Position numbers and translations under genes: made by a program. DNA of 64,000 nt from UBA1535 sp964371035 (GTDB lineage: Bacteria; Bacillota; Clostridia; Tissierellales; Sedimentibacteraceae): positions 5,914 to 69,913 of the forward strand of contig CAYJLG010000011.1 of the NCBI GenBank assembly GCA_964371035.1, given 5' to 3'. Below the pieces are notes generated by a model, which saw only the letters and a program-made list of their open reading frames with translations, was not told the origin of the DNA and did not search any database. This document shows, piece by piece, positions 35,875-44,029 of this stretch; the first letter of the stretch is position 1; every line of letters begins with the position of its first letter.

Positions 35875-36573
35875 TCACACATTCCTAACTTTAAACTTAT
35901 ATCCGGCACCCCACACTGTAACTATATGTTGAGGGTCTCTAAAATCTTTTTCTATCTTCTTTCTTATCCTGTTTATGTGCACCGCAACCGTTGCATCGTA
36001 TCCGATTGCGTCTTGCCCCCATATCTTTTCATATAAATATTCTCTTGAAAAAACCATATCGGGATTAAGCATAAGAAAATGCAAAAGTTCAAATTCTTTA
36101 CTTTTCAGTTCTATTTCTTCATCACCCGCAAGCACGCTGTAGGAATTAGGATTTAGTGTAATATCACCAATTTTAATCTCTTGCCTTGCCTCACTTGCTC
36201 CGCCTTTAAGCCTTTGATAGCGCGAAAGATGTGTTTTAATTCTTGCAATAAGTACCTGAGGTGAAAATGGTTTTTCCACATAATCGTCCGCACCAAGTCC
36301 AAGACCTCTAATTTTGTCAATATCTTCTTGCCTTGCTGTCACCATAATGATAGGAATATCGAGTTCTTCACGAATTTTTTTGCATACAGTAAAGCCGTCT
36401 ACTTTCGGCAACATAAGGTCAAGCACGATTAGGTCATACTCTTTCGATAATGCCATTTTTATGCCCTTTTCACCGTCAAATGCTATATCTGCGGAAAATC
36501 CGCTTATTTCGAGATAATCTTTTTCTATCTCGGCAATCGCAGTATCATCTTCAATAATCAATATCTTTTGCAT
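35875..36573 (-). CDS. OmpR-family response regulator
   Basis: 232 residues. Receiver domain (1-115) with the acidic pair ED (8-9), phosphorylated aspartate at about D52 in LIVLDLMLP, and the KPF lysine near 102. Winged-helix DNA-binding domain (130-230) with KEFELLHFLMLNPD and YDATVAVHINRIRKKIE, GAGYKF. It overlaps the kinase gene by one base (TAATG), so they are translated together. Together with the two membrane proteins upstream, it likely controls envelope genes including its own operon. Confidence 0.95.
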   Translation of the reverse strand: MQKILIIEDDTAIAEIEKDYLEISGFSADIAFDGEKGIKMALSKEYDLIVLDLMLPKVDGFTVCKKIREELDIPIIMVTARQEDIDKIRGLGLGADDYVEKPFSPQVLIARIKTHLSRYQRLKGGASEARQEIKIGDITLNPNSYSVLAGDEEIELKSKEFELLHFLMLNPDMVFSREYLYEKIWGQDAIGYDATVAVHINRIRKKIEKDFRDPQHIVTVWGAGYKFKVRNV

Positions 36574-37991
36574 TATATCCCTCGCTTTACTAATGTGATA
36601 TAAATTCCCAAACCACCGTTTTTTAGATTTTCGGCACGAATATCACCTTCCATATTACTCACTAATTTTTTAACAATGGCAAGTCCTATTCCACTGCCTT
36701 TGTCCGTCTGCTGTCTTGCTTCATCATCACGATAAAACATATCAAACAATTTTAACAGAGCATTTTCGGAAACTCCAGGACCGTCATCACAAAGTGATAA
36801 CTCTACACTGTCTGCTTTTTCATTTATGGTAATATGTAAATGTCCTTGCTTTTTAAGTTTATATTTAAGACTATTATCCGCAATGTTTGTGAGGACTGTT
36901 TTAAGATGTTCTATATCCACAAAAGCTGTGATGGGAGAAGTCGAAACAGTTATATCCAGCCCTGAGAGTTTATATTCTTCTGACCAATCTGTCAAAAACT
37001 TTTCGATTACCTCATCTATTCTTACATCATTCATATCAAGTGAGAATTTTTCCATATCAGTCTTTGAAAACAATATGATTTGTGAAATCATCTTTTGTAT
37101 CGTTTCAGATTTTGTCTTTATTGTTTCAAGATATTTTTTCTGCATAGTAGGAGTCGTTGCCACTCCGTCCAATAATCCCTCAACATAAGCCTGTATTGCT
37201 GTGAGTGGTGTGCGCAAATCGTGAGTAACACCGATTAAAAACTCTTTTCTGTTTTCCTCATACCGTAATTCAAGCTCTTTGGCTTCTTGCAGTTTAGACA
37301 ACATTTCATTAAAACTTGTAATTACCTTTGCAAATTCATCATTTCCTCTATAATCAAGTCTGACATCAAGATTTCCGCTTTGAAGCTCTGTCACTCCGTC
37401 CGTGAGTATTGATAAAGGTTCGTTGATTTTTTTGAAGATAAATTTCATCAAAAATCTATTTGTTAAGAATATAAATCCACCACCGATAATAATAAAAATC
37501 ACACGAAAAAACAACATAGAATTAGGCATCTGATGCATCGATTCACTTTGTGAATAGAAAAAATATATGTTATAATTTTTTTCGTTTACATCAGCACTTC
37601 TTTTGTACAAACTACGCTCACCACTTGATACTGATGTTAATACTTCGCTATTATCAAGTGTTTCAAGTAATTTTTCATCATTTAATGAAAGAGGAGATAG
37701 GTTGTATATTTCCTGTCCGTTTTCTTTGATGTAAATTTCAAATTTACTGTAATGGTGTCTTTGTAAAGCCCCTTCTAAATCGTCGGTGGTGTATCCGTCT
37801 TCTTTCAAAATTTCCGAAATATATTCAGTTGTTTCGTCTAAGGCAATATTCATATATTCCACATTTAAAAAATTGAAGTTCTCCATATTGCCGAAACTCA
37901 TATAAATTGCACCTAAGATAGAGCCAACAAACATGATAGAGAGGATACCCATAAACACATTTGACAAAAATATTCTTTTTTTAAGTGACAT
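36573..37991 (-). CDS. Sensor histidine kinase
   Basis: 472 residues. TM1 (about 9-31), an extracellular sensor (32-158), TM2 (160-182), HAMP (183-240), HisKA with the phospho-acceptor in GVTHDLRTPLTAIQAY (H257), and HATPase with NIADNSLKYK (N box), DDGPGVS and GSGIGLAIVKKL. GGGAGGG lies before the ATG. Pairs with the response regulator. The extracellular domain resembles no sensor I can name. Confidence 0.93.
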   Translation of the reverse strand: MSLKKRIFLSNVFMGILSIMFVGSILGAIYMSFGNMENFNFLNVEYMNIALDETTEYISEILKEDGYTTDDLEGALQRHHYSKFEIYIKENGQEIYNLSPLSLNDEKLLETLDNSEVLTSVSSGERSLYKRSADVNEKNYNIYFFYSQSESMHQMPNSMLFFRVIFIIIGGGFIFLTNRFLMKFIFKKINEPLSILTDGVTELQSGNLDVRLDYRGNDEFAKVITSFNEMLSKLQEAKELELRYEENRKEFLIGVTHDLRTPLTAIQAYVEGLLDGVATTPTMQKKYLETIKTKSETIQKMISQIILFSKTDMEKFSLDMNDVRIDEVIEKFLTDWSEEYKLSGLDITVSTSPITAFVDIEHLKTVLTNIADNSLKYKLKKQGHLHITINEKADSVELSLCDDGPGVSENALLKLFDMFYRDDEARQQTDKGSGIGLAIVKKLVSNMEGDIRAENLKNGGLGIYITLVKRGI

Positions 37992-38028
37992 ATTTAATAT
38001 TTACCCTCCCATCGTATAAATATATGAT

Positions 38029-38069
38029 ACCACAAAGGTGTCATCAATGGCCAATGACATCTTTGTGGT
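38029..38069 (-). other. Hairpin inside the two-component operon
   Basis: Arms ACCACAAAGGTGTCAT/ATGACATCTTTGTGGT (one mismatch) between the small-protein gene and the kinase gene. No T-run follows on the minus strand, so it may tune mRNA decay or partial read-through rather than stop transcription. Confidence 0.5.
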
Positions 38070-38076
38070 GGTTGTT

Positions 38077-38334
38077 TTAGTGTCTACTCCTACATCTGCC
38101 TCTATTAAAACGAGGATTTGAATTATCGAAGTTATCATATTTTTCGTCGAAATGCTCTCTGTCGTATTCTTTGCAGTTTACCTGTCTGCCCGAGAAAGTA
38201 GTTGATACGCTATCCATTGCATACGCTCGTACTTCCGATATTCCACCTTTCATTGCAATACCGCTACCAACTAAAACTCCACCGACAACAAGCAACATGA
38301 CCGCAGTTGTAATTACTTTTTTTGCGCTTTTCAT
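38077..38334 (-). CDS. Small secreted or anchored protein of the two-component operon
   Basis: An unrecognised 85-residue protein. Residues 6-28 are a hydrophobic signal/anchor (TTAVMLLVVGGVLVGSGIAM). The remainder is short, polar and ends in Arg/His residues (RFNRGRCRSRH) with two Cys. The third of three tandem ATGs is chosen, as it is 7 bases after GGAGG. It sits between the membrane protein and the histidine kinase, so it may be sensed by, or modulate, that kinase. Small proteins in this position are frequent next to two-component genes, but no homologue is recognised. Confidence 0.6.
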   Translation of the reverse strand: MKSAKKVITTAVMLLVVGGVLVGSGIAMKGGISEVRAYAMDSVSTTFSGRQVNCKEYDREHFDEKYDNFDNSNPRFNRGRCRSRH

Positions 38335-38345
38335 CATCATACCTC

Positions 38346-39050
38346 CTATTTCGACACTACTTTTTTAACAAAAGTGTATTCCCATTTTATCAGTTGCGGC
38401 AAGAAATAATATACGATTACAGCTATTGCAAGTACCATTACCGCACCGCCTAAAACCATAACTGCAATTGCAACATCTTGAGTAAACATAAATGTCGAAA
38501 AACCGAAAAGGGCGATCGTTATTATTCCCAAGAAAACGCTGCGAATAGTGATCATACTTGTTACACCGAATAAAAGCAGACTGCCGATTATTTTTAATAT
38601 TGTTTTAGGACCATTCCATTTAATCGATTTCATAAGATCTTTAATTTTTACATATAGTTGTTTGTAAAAATTCGGCAATCGTTTAATACCCAAAAACAGT
38701 ATTGCCACACATACTACCGTTACACCCAAAAGCATAAAACCAGAAACACTGCCCGTAGCAAATGCAGGAATTGCCATAATCATAGATTTAAGAGCTATTC
38801 CTCCGACAATTAGTAGGGCAAATGCCGGAATTAACAAAAACATAATTGTTACGAGTGCTGACATAATACTTGCTATTCCTATTCCTGCGGTAAGCGGTAT
38901 AGTAAAAGGTGCTGTAATCAACAGTAATACTGAGATAATAGCAGGATGTATTTTTTTGCAACTGCACTGTTTGCTGTGCTCTGTTTGTGCCGATTGCGGG
39001 GTTTTTGTATCCTTTTCTTCAAAGGACGTTGTGTTTGTTTCTTTACACAT
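38346..39050 (-). CDS. Multi-spanning membrane protein of the two-component operon
   Basis: 234 residues. The first 35 residues are hydrophilic with a Cys-Ser-Cys motif; then about seven hydrophobic helices follow (38-60, 63-85, 87-108, 112-125, 150-172, 176-198, 202-222), and a short basic tail. Its layout resembles the DUF1700/DUF4097-associated membrane proteins found with similar kinase-regulator pairs in Clostridia, but I cannot confirm a family. GGAGGT lies 8 bases before the ATG. First gene of a four-gene operon that ends with the response regulator. Confidence 0.6.
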   Translation of the reverse strand: MCKETNTTSFEEKDTKTPQSAQTEHSKQCSCKKIHPAIISVLLLITAPFTIPLTAGIGIASIMSALVTIMFLLIPAFALLIVGGIALKSMIMAIPAFATGSVSGFMLLGVTVVCVAILFLGIKRLPNFYKQLYVKIKDLMKSIKWNGPKTILKIIGSLLLFGVTSMITIRSVFLGIITIALFGFSTFMFTQDVAIAVMVLGGAVMVLAIAVIVYYFLPQLIKWEYTFVKKVVSK

Positions 39051-39261
39051 AATAATCTACCTCCATAAAATTGTTGCGTCTTTTATCTGACAAGTAGATT
39101 ATATCAAGTAGGCTTAAACTGCGTTCGCTCTTTTATTAAACTAAATATAAAAAAGTTTAAACTATTTTTAAACTGAAGACAATATCTTGATATGTGACAT
39201 ATTATTTTACTACGAAAAAATGCACATTACAATAATTTTCATAGAAAATCCTCTCTTTTAA
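39051..39261. other. Intergenic region upstream of the two-component operon
   Basis: About 210 bases that should contain the operon promoter. I see no gene; the adjoining repeat begins at 39245-39262. Confidence 0.4.
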
Positions 39262-39330
39262 TACCGAAGGTATATTTCATATCTCGCAGAGATATTTCAT
39301 CCGAACGAAGTGAGGATTTAATTGAAAAAA
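39245..39330 (+). repeat. Interspersed hairpin repeat, left copy (direct repeat A1)
   Basis: Outer arms AAATCCTC/GAGGATTT enclose short hairpins (ACCGAAGGT, ATCTCGCAGAGAT, TCCGAACGAA) separated by ATTTCAT. Positions 39262-39330 match 41614-41682 in 68 of 69 bases, same direction. With the right copy it brackets the AbiE and truncated MFS genes. Confidence 0.75.
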
Positions 39331-39393
39331 TAGATGTCATTAGTTATTTTTGAAACATGTAATAATGTGTCTGAACTATCACAGTTATATTTT

Positions 39394-40229
39394 CTAAAAA
39401 ATTTTGTCTAACATTTCCTTTACAGATAGACATGTTTCTTCGAAAGTTATTCCTTTAGCATATTCGAAGTTCTTTTGGTAATTGCTCCAATGTATATTCA
39501 TATTGCTACTTTTAATAATTTCATCTATGATTTTTTTATAATTTTTTACCGTTTCATAAGAAGCTCTTTTTTGAGATGTAGCAATAAGTGCTTTATGTAG
39601 ATAATCAAAATTTATATTCTCTGATTGTAATTTTGTTAGAACGTACACATCATAATAATCTCTTGAACGAGTATTTAAATCACCTCTTGAAATAATAGTT
39701 TCTAATTTTTCTGCAAGTACGGTCTCAAGATTGTATGCATAAACAGAAATATATCTATCTTCTAATAACAGTTTGAACTTATACTCTACTTCTTTTGGTG
39801 TTATCTTATCTCCAACAGTTATATCTATCTTCAAAGGAACTGAAATTGTTTGAAAACATGCCTTTAAAGATATTCTATAGCCTCTATATTCATCAGATTC
39901 TCGTATTTCTTCTAACGAATTAAATAAAAAAGAGACTGAATCTTCGACTTCTATGTTGATTATTTCTTTAAACATCATCTGTAATTTCTCTTTTGTTGCA
40001 GCAATATTTTTTAATGTAGCATCTAAATCCATTGTTGCTCTTGTGTCAATTCCCACCATAGCTGCGATTAAAAATCCGCCTTTAAGCACCAGATTATCAC
40101 GATATTCAGATAAGGAATACGTTCAAGTAATCTTTCAAGCATATAGTTTTGTAGAATTAACTGCGATGATATATTCTTATCTTTTGCAAGATTTTTGATA
40201 ATGGCCTTAAGTTGCATCGCATTTTTCAC
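39394..40229 (-). pseudogene. abiEii: AbiEii-family nucleotidyltransferase toxin, frameshifted
   Basis: AbiEii is a nucleotidyltransferase toxin of type IV toxin-antitoxin/abortive infection. The C-terminal part is well conserved: LKGGFLIAAMVGIDTRATMD then LDATLKNI, and the later DYYDVYVL block. It lacks the N-terminus in that frame. The N-terminus is found in another frame starting at GTG 40229, overlapping the AbiEi stop, MKNAMQLKAIIKNLAKDKNI to YMLERLLERI. The two frames join at about 40113-40118: one missing base in ATTCC separates them (LERI then SLSEYRDNLV in the other). A sequencing error or a true loss of function both fit. Confidence 0.75.
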
Positions 40230-40819
40230 AATAACACCTCCAAATATGTTCGTACTTCATTTTCAACTTTGAGCAATTTTGAATATTCCGAAAGCATAGG
40301 AATATTTTTTGTTTTTAATTTAACATATTTTTTATATGCATCAGAAATTACCTGTATATCTACTTTGTTTGTTTTCCTTAAAATATCACACATAGTCCTT
40401 TCAATTGAATACCCTCTAACTATATTGCCCATAGGAGTTTTTACACTTTCTATACCTTTTGAATAAAATTTATCAACTTGAGTCGTGCACAAAATATTAT
40501 CTTTTTTAGGATTTGTTAAGTTATAAGAATAGGGAAATACCATATTGAATCTTATAGGTGTTCTATCAGTTAAATCATGCAAAAACAGTGCGGTTTCTAA
40601 TGAAAATATGGCCATCTTATATTTTGATTGTATTATTAGAAATTCATCCTCAAAACAATCAGGCAAAATATAAATACCTCTTTCAACTTTTTCTAAAAGA
40701 CCCTTGTCAACAAGATATTTTAAACTTCCTCGCGATATGTTGTTGGCTGTAACCATTGTACTCGTAATTACTCCATTATTCTGTCTTGCTATTTCAATTA
40801 TCAATTCTGTATTTTTCAT
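40226..40819 (-). CDS. abiEi: AbiEi-family antitoxin
   Basis: 197 residues. A winged helix-turn-helix N-terminal domain (about 1-70: GVITSTMVTANNISRGSLKY, VDKGLLEKVERGIYIL) and a C-terminal domain typical of AbiEi (ETALFLHDLTDRTPI, GNIVRGYSIERTMCDILR). It represses its own operon and antagonises the AbiEii enzyme. ATG at 40819 has AGAGGT 7 bases upstream; a TTG at 40825 overlaps it. An 18-base dyad over the promoter (40836-40882) is the expected autorepression site. The antitoxin frame is intact while the toxin is frameshifted. Confidence 0.87.
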   Translation of the reverse strand: MKNTELIIEIARQNNGVITSTMVTANNISRGSLKYLVDKGLLEKVERGIYILPDCFEDEFLIIQSKYKMAIFSLETALFLHDLTDRTPIRFNMVFPYSYNLTNPKKDNILCTTQVDKFYSKGIESVKTPMGNIVRGYSIERTMCDILRKTNKVDIQVISDAYKKYVKLKTKNIPMLSEYSKLLKVENEVRTYLEVLL

Positions 40820-40835
40820 AATCAACCTCTTTGAT

Positions 40836-40882
40836 TTGACATCTATGCTTTATATTTTATGCCAATAAAGCATAGATGTCAA
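40836..40882. promoter_or_regulatory. abiE operator: 18-base perfect inverted repeat over its promoter
   Basis: Arms TTGACATCTATGCTTTAT (40836-40853) and ATAAAGCATAGATGTCAA (40865-40882), spacer 11. On the minus strand the right arm gives -35 TTGACA (40877-40882), 17 bases spacing, and -10 TAAAAT (40854-40859). A repressor bound to both arms would block the promoter; AbiEi antitoxins bind such repeats. Distance to the ATG at 40819 is about 35 bases. Confidence 0.8.
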
Positions 40883-41049
40883 GTATCTATTTAAAATGAC
40901 TCACATAATAAATTTAAAAGAGCAATTATTAAGCATATTATATTTTATAATGAAATTAGACCGCATACAACCAATAAGTACAAAACTCCAAATGCATATG
41001 AGCAAAAATTTAAGGAAGAAAACCACTTATTGTTGGTGCGAAAAAAACA

Positions 41050-41292
41050 TTACATATTGCCATTAACAATACAATACCTAAAAATAGCCATATGTCCTGT
41101 GCAAAAAATAATCCAAGGTATTGTCTGTAAAATAGTTACGATTCCAACACCTATAATTGGTTGTTCGAACTTTATCATAAACAAAGTGACACCAATTGAA
41201 TTAATACCTGTTCCTAAGTTTGAGATAAATTGTCCTATAAGCAAAATGCAATAATCGTGATTTTTTAGTAATCTTAGTTTATACTTCAACAT
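41050..41292 (-). pseudogene. Truncated MFS transporter, N-terminal fragment
   Basis: 80 residues with LLKNHDYCILLIGQFISNLG then TGINSIGVTLF, a typical start of an MFS drug exporter (first two helices), followed by IVTILQTIPWIIFCTGHMAI and a stop. About 300 further residues are missing. GGAGGAGT precedes the ATG, so the fragment still has a working initiation site. The remainder was probably lost by deletion at the neighbouring abiE junction. Confidence 0.6.
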
Positions 41293-41511
41293 ACTCCTCC
41301 TTTTTGTAGAACGTAGTATCCATACATTTTAATATTGTAATTATATTGAATATGATTCATTTATTGAATTTAAAATGAAATTTAAAATTCAATCACTTAT
41401 GTCTTTGTAACAATTCAAATAATCACCTATATTTTCATATTCGATATCCTTTAAGAAATGCTTTATATTTTAATAATAACTATTTTAAACGTAATAATCA
41501 AATAATTTTTA

Positions 41512-41682
41512 ATGAAATAGCCCTACGGACAATGAAATAATGCTACGCACAATGAAAGATTGCTTCGCAATATGAAATAAAATCCTCTCTTTTCATACCG
41601 AAGGTATTTCATTTACCGAAGGTATATTTCATATCTCACAGAGATATTTCATCCGAACGAAGTGAGGATTTAATTGAAAAAA
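41512..41682 (+). repeat. Interspersed hairpin repeat, right copy, longer (direct repeat A2)
   Basis: Same family as 39245-39330, with extra units (CCTACGGAC, GCTACGCAC, TTGCTTCGCAA, ACCGAAGGT) each divided by ATGAAAT or ATTTCAT. The final 69 bases (41614-41682) differ from the left copy in one base. It abuts the tRNA-Val terminator. Confidence 0.75.
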
Positions 41683-41730
41683 CAGCAACAATATTTCCTG
41701 ATTAACAAGAAATATTGTTGCTGTTTTTTC
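41676..41730 (-). terminator. Terminator after tRNA-Val
   Basis: Perfect 22-base arms (41676-41697 and 41709-41730) with T/A-rich ends, directly adjoining the 3' CCA end of the tRNA. It is symmetric and can act in both directions. Confidence 0.9.
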
Positions 41731-41807
41731 TGGTGAGGATAGACGGACTCGAACCATCGACCCCTTGCATGTCAAGCAAGTACTCTAACCAACTGAGCTA
41801 TACCCTC
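41731..41807 (-). tRNA. tRNA-Val (GAC anticodon)
   Basis: 77 bases including encoded CCA. The acceptor stem GAGGGTA/TATCCTC pairs fully (one G-T), D stem GCTC/GAGT, anticodon stem CTTGC/GCAAG with loop TTGACAT giving anticodon GAC, T stem GATGG/CCGTC, and T loop TTCGAGT. It lies at the edge of the accessory AbiE stretch. A -35 TTTACA (41854-41859) and -10 TAAAAT (41830-41835) precede it on the minus strand with an 18-base gap. Confidence 0.96.
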
Positions 41808-41829
41808 TATATGAATTTCTACAATACTA

Positions 41830-41859
41830 ATTTTAACATAAAGATTAACATTCTGTAAA
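41830..41859 (-). promoter_or_regulatory. Probable tRNA-Val promoter
   Basis: TTTACA at 41854-41859 and TAAAAT at 41830-41835 on the minus strand, spacer 18, about 23 bases before the tRNA 5' end. Confidence 0.5.
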
Positions 41860-41890
41860 CAATTTTTTTATTTTTAATTTTACTTATATT

Positions 41891-42088
41891 ATGCCCCAGT
41901 GCCATTATCACAAGTGTGGTAAAGTATCACATAAAGAGTCGATTGACGAATGTGAAAAGTTTCCATATTCTACAACTCGTTTTCCGACACGAACTTTTTA
42001 TCTTTGCTTTGGATTTCAACTCTTGATATTTCAGCTTTCCAACTCCGCACAATCATGGAAGAAATCAAAGCATTTTTGCAAAAATTAA
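41891..42088 (+). pseudogene. Possible DUF3795-like zinc-motif fragment
   Basis: 65 codons beginning at ATG 41891 without a ribosome site. The start reads CHYHKCGKVSHKESIDECEK then FPY, similar to the Cys-rich C-terminus of DUF3795 (C...CG...ID.C..FPC) with the last Cys replaced by Tyr. Beyond residue 25 the sequence turns into AT-rich, non-protein-like text. Likely the broken tail of a lost gene. The assignment is tentative. The rest of this gap (42089-42221) holds a terminator hairpin and no gene. Confidence 0.3.
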
Positions 42089-42153
42089 AAAAAGCCATGA
42101 TAATTCACGACTCTTTGTTTATTGCTATTGCAATAAAATATTTTGGGGGAGAG

Positions 42154-42197
42154 TACCCACCGCAAACTGTTTGTATTGGTGGGTATTTTATTTTTTA
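42154..42197 (+). terminator. Hairpin with T-run downstream of the DUF3795-like fragment
   Basis: TACCCACC/GGTGGGTA with a 16-base loop, then TTTTATTTTTTATTT. The T-run is on the plus strand. It lies after the end of htrA on the minus strand but has no T-run that way. Confidence 0.7.
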
Positions 42198-42221
42198 TTT
42201 GCTTTACCTAATTAACTAATT

Positions 42222-43670
42222 TTACCTATTGAATCCAGGTATAAAACTTTCAAATCCTTGTTGTGGTTCTGCTTCTTCTTGAGTTAGTGCTTGTTCATCC
42301 ATTAGCACGATATCAATATCTAAGTTCTGACCACTTCTATATATATTTAACGTAATCGTATCACCTGCTTTGAAATTTTCTTTTATATCATTAATTTCAG
42401 ACATTGTAGTTATTTCTGTACCATTTATTCCTACTATAATATCTCCATACATCAAGCCTTTGTTGTATGCATCTGCTCTTTCATCAACTGTAGCTATCAT
42501 AACACCTTGTGGAAGGTTATAATAAGATGATGCTGCTTGAGTAATCTCAGAGCCGCTGATCCCTATAGCTGGTCTTCCTGTTACATGTCCATTTGCTACT
42601 AGTTCATCTATTATTATCATAGCTTCGTTTATTGGTATAGCAAAGCCTAATCCTTCATAATCTGAAGCGCTAATCTTTACAGTATTTATCCCAATTACTT
42701 GACCGTGTTCATTTATTAATGGTCCACCTGAGTTTCCTGGATTAATAGCTGCATCAGTTTGTATCAAAGTCATATTTCTATCTTCTATGACCATATCTCT
42801 GTTAATTGCCGAAACATATCCCCCAGTTAATGAACTCTGGAGTTCGAGACCTCCTGGATTGCCTATTGCAATGGCTAGGTCTCCAACTACAAGTTCATCT
42901 GAGTCGCCAAATTCTGCGGGAGTCAGCATTATATTAGCATCTATTTTCAAAACCGCTAAATCAGTCTTAGCATCTTCGCCAATTAATTTAGCAGTGAATT
43001 CTTCACCTGTATGAAGAACAACATTTATCACCTGTGCGCCATCTATTACGTGCTGATTAGTTATGATGTATCCATCTTTATTCATAATGATTCCAGTACC
43101 ACTACCTATTCCGCCATAAGCAGTTGCTGTTTCAATACCTACCACTGAAGGTGTAACTTTTTCTGCTATTTCAGGAACACTCAACACTTCTGCTCCTTCA
43201 CTACCAACTTGATTGATTTGGCTGTTTAGCTGTGTAGCATTGACATCATCTTGATTTGAAACTGTTGTTGTTTGAATTGCGTTATGGTTTGACATATCTT
43301 TTGCATACATTGAATTCATCATAGTCACAGTCAACGCACTGCTTGTAGCAGATATCATTAAAGCCCCGGCTACACAAGCAGCTACTACTGGCAATTTTGA
43401 TTTTTTCTTCTTCGGAACTGTGCAAGTTTCTTTTATATTAGGCGTATGATTGTAATTTTGCTCAATATTTTTTTGTGTATTTTCAAAATTATTAATTGGT
43501 TGTGTAGGATTTTCTTGAACAGCTGAAAAATCTTTATCTTGCACATTCTCTTGTTCAATATTTCCTTGTGTGTAACTTGTATATTCAATATTCCCATTTT
43601 GTGGTGGTGTTAAGTCATTATCATCATCAAAGTCTAAACTGTTATCAAAGTTTAATTTTTCGTTGTTCAT
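42222..43670 (-). CDS. htrA: HtrA/DegP-like serine protease with PDZ domain
   Basis: Surface quality-control protease. 482 residues: a disordered, Asn/Asp/Gln-rich cytosolic tail (1-85), one transmembrane helix (about 93-118), an extracellular trypsin-like domain with the triad H207 (TNQHVIDG), D237 (KTDLAVLKID) and S314 (NPGNSGGPL), and one PDZ domain (about 370-470, ending in GDTITLNIYRSGQ). The start is the ATG at 43670; no strong ribosome site precedes it, and an orphan AGGAGGAAG lies about 46-54 bases upstream. It faces away from ftsH with a long gap. Confidence 0.93.
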   Translation of the reverse strand: MNNEKLNFDNSLDFDDDNDLTPPQNGNIEYTSYTQGNIEQENVQDKDFSAVQENPTQPINNFENTQKNIEQNYNHTPNIKETCTVPKKKKSKLPVVAACVAGALMISATSSALTVTMMNSMYAKDMSNHNAIQTTTVSNQDDVNATQLNSQINQVGSEGAEVLSVPEIAEKVTPSVVGIETATAYGGIGSGTGIIMNKDGYIITNQHVIDGAQVINVVLHTGEEFTAKLIGEDAKTDLAVLKIDANIMLTPAEFGDSDELVVGDLAIAIGNPGGLELQSSLTGGYVSAINRDMVIEDRNMTLIQTDAAINPGNSGGPLINEHGQVIGINTVKISASDYEGLGFAIPINEAMIIIDELVANGHVTGRPAIGISGSEITQAASSYYNLPQGVMIATVDERADAYNKGLMYGDIIVGINGTEITTMSEINDIKENFKAGDTITLNIYRSGQNLDIDIVLMDEQALTQEEAEPQQGFESFIPGFNR

Positions 43671-43974
43671 TTTAATTTCATTTACTAATCAATTCTTTCG
43701 GTTATTAATAAACTACTTCCTCCTAAATATTTTGTATGTTTTTATTTGCAAAATATTTTATATGCTTTTTTGATATCATATAAACTATTTTGTAAATATC
43801 TTATAAAGTGATTATATCCCTAAAAGCTTAAACAAATCTAAAATTCAATCTTAAAGTTTCCTTAATTTTCAATACTTTGAAGGTTAATGCCCGCTGGAGT
43901 TAAAATGCTAAAACTATAAAATTATGAAATCAATATGCCTGTTTTGCAAAAATATATATGCAAAAAAATAAAAA
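43671..43974. other. AT-rich gap between htrA and ftsH
   Basis: About 300 bases, holding the htrA promoter on the minus strand and an orphan AGGAGGAAG (43716-43724, minus strand) with no start codon behind it. No gene or known RNA is seen. Confidence 0.4.
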
Positions 43975-44010
43975 AATTGACAAAACAAGTTATATTTTGT
44001 TTTGTCAATT
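43975..44010 (-). terminator. Terminator after ftsH
   Basis: Perfect 14-base arms AATTGACAAAACAA/TTGTTTTGTCAATT and a T-rich stretch beyond on the minus strand; it starts 20 bases after the ftsH stop. Confidence 0.85.
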
Positions 44011-44029
44011 CAAATTTTATTTTAGCTAA

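Noticed and set aside
41512..41682. CRISPR array
   Set aside because: Spacing is too short and irregular and the constant unit is only 7 bases; there are no cas genes in the window.
42004..42219. 71-codon frame beside the tRNA as a gene
   Set aside because: No ribosome site, runs through a terminator hairpin and has no protein pattern.
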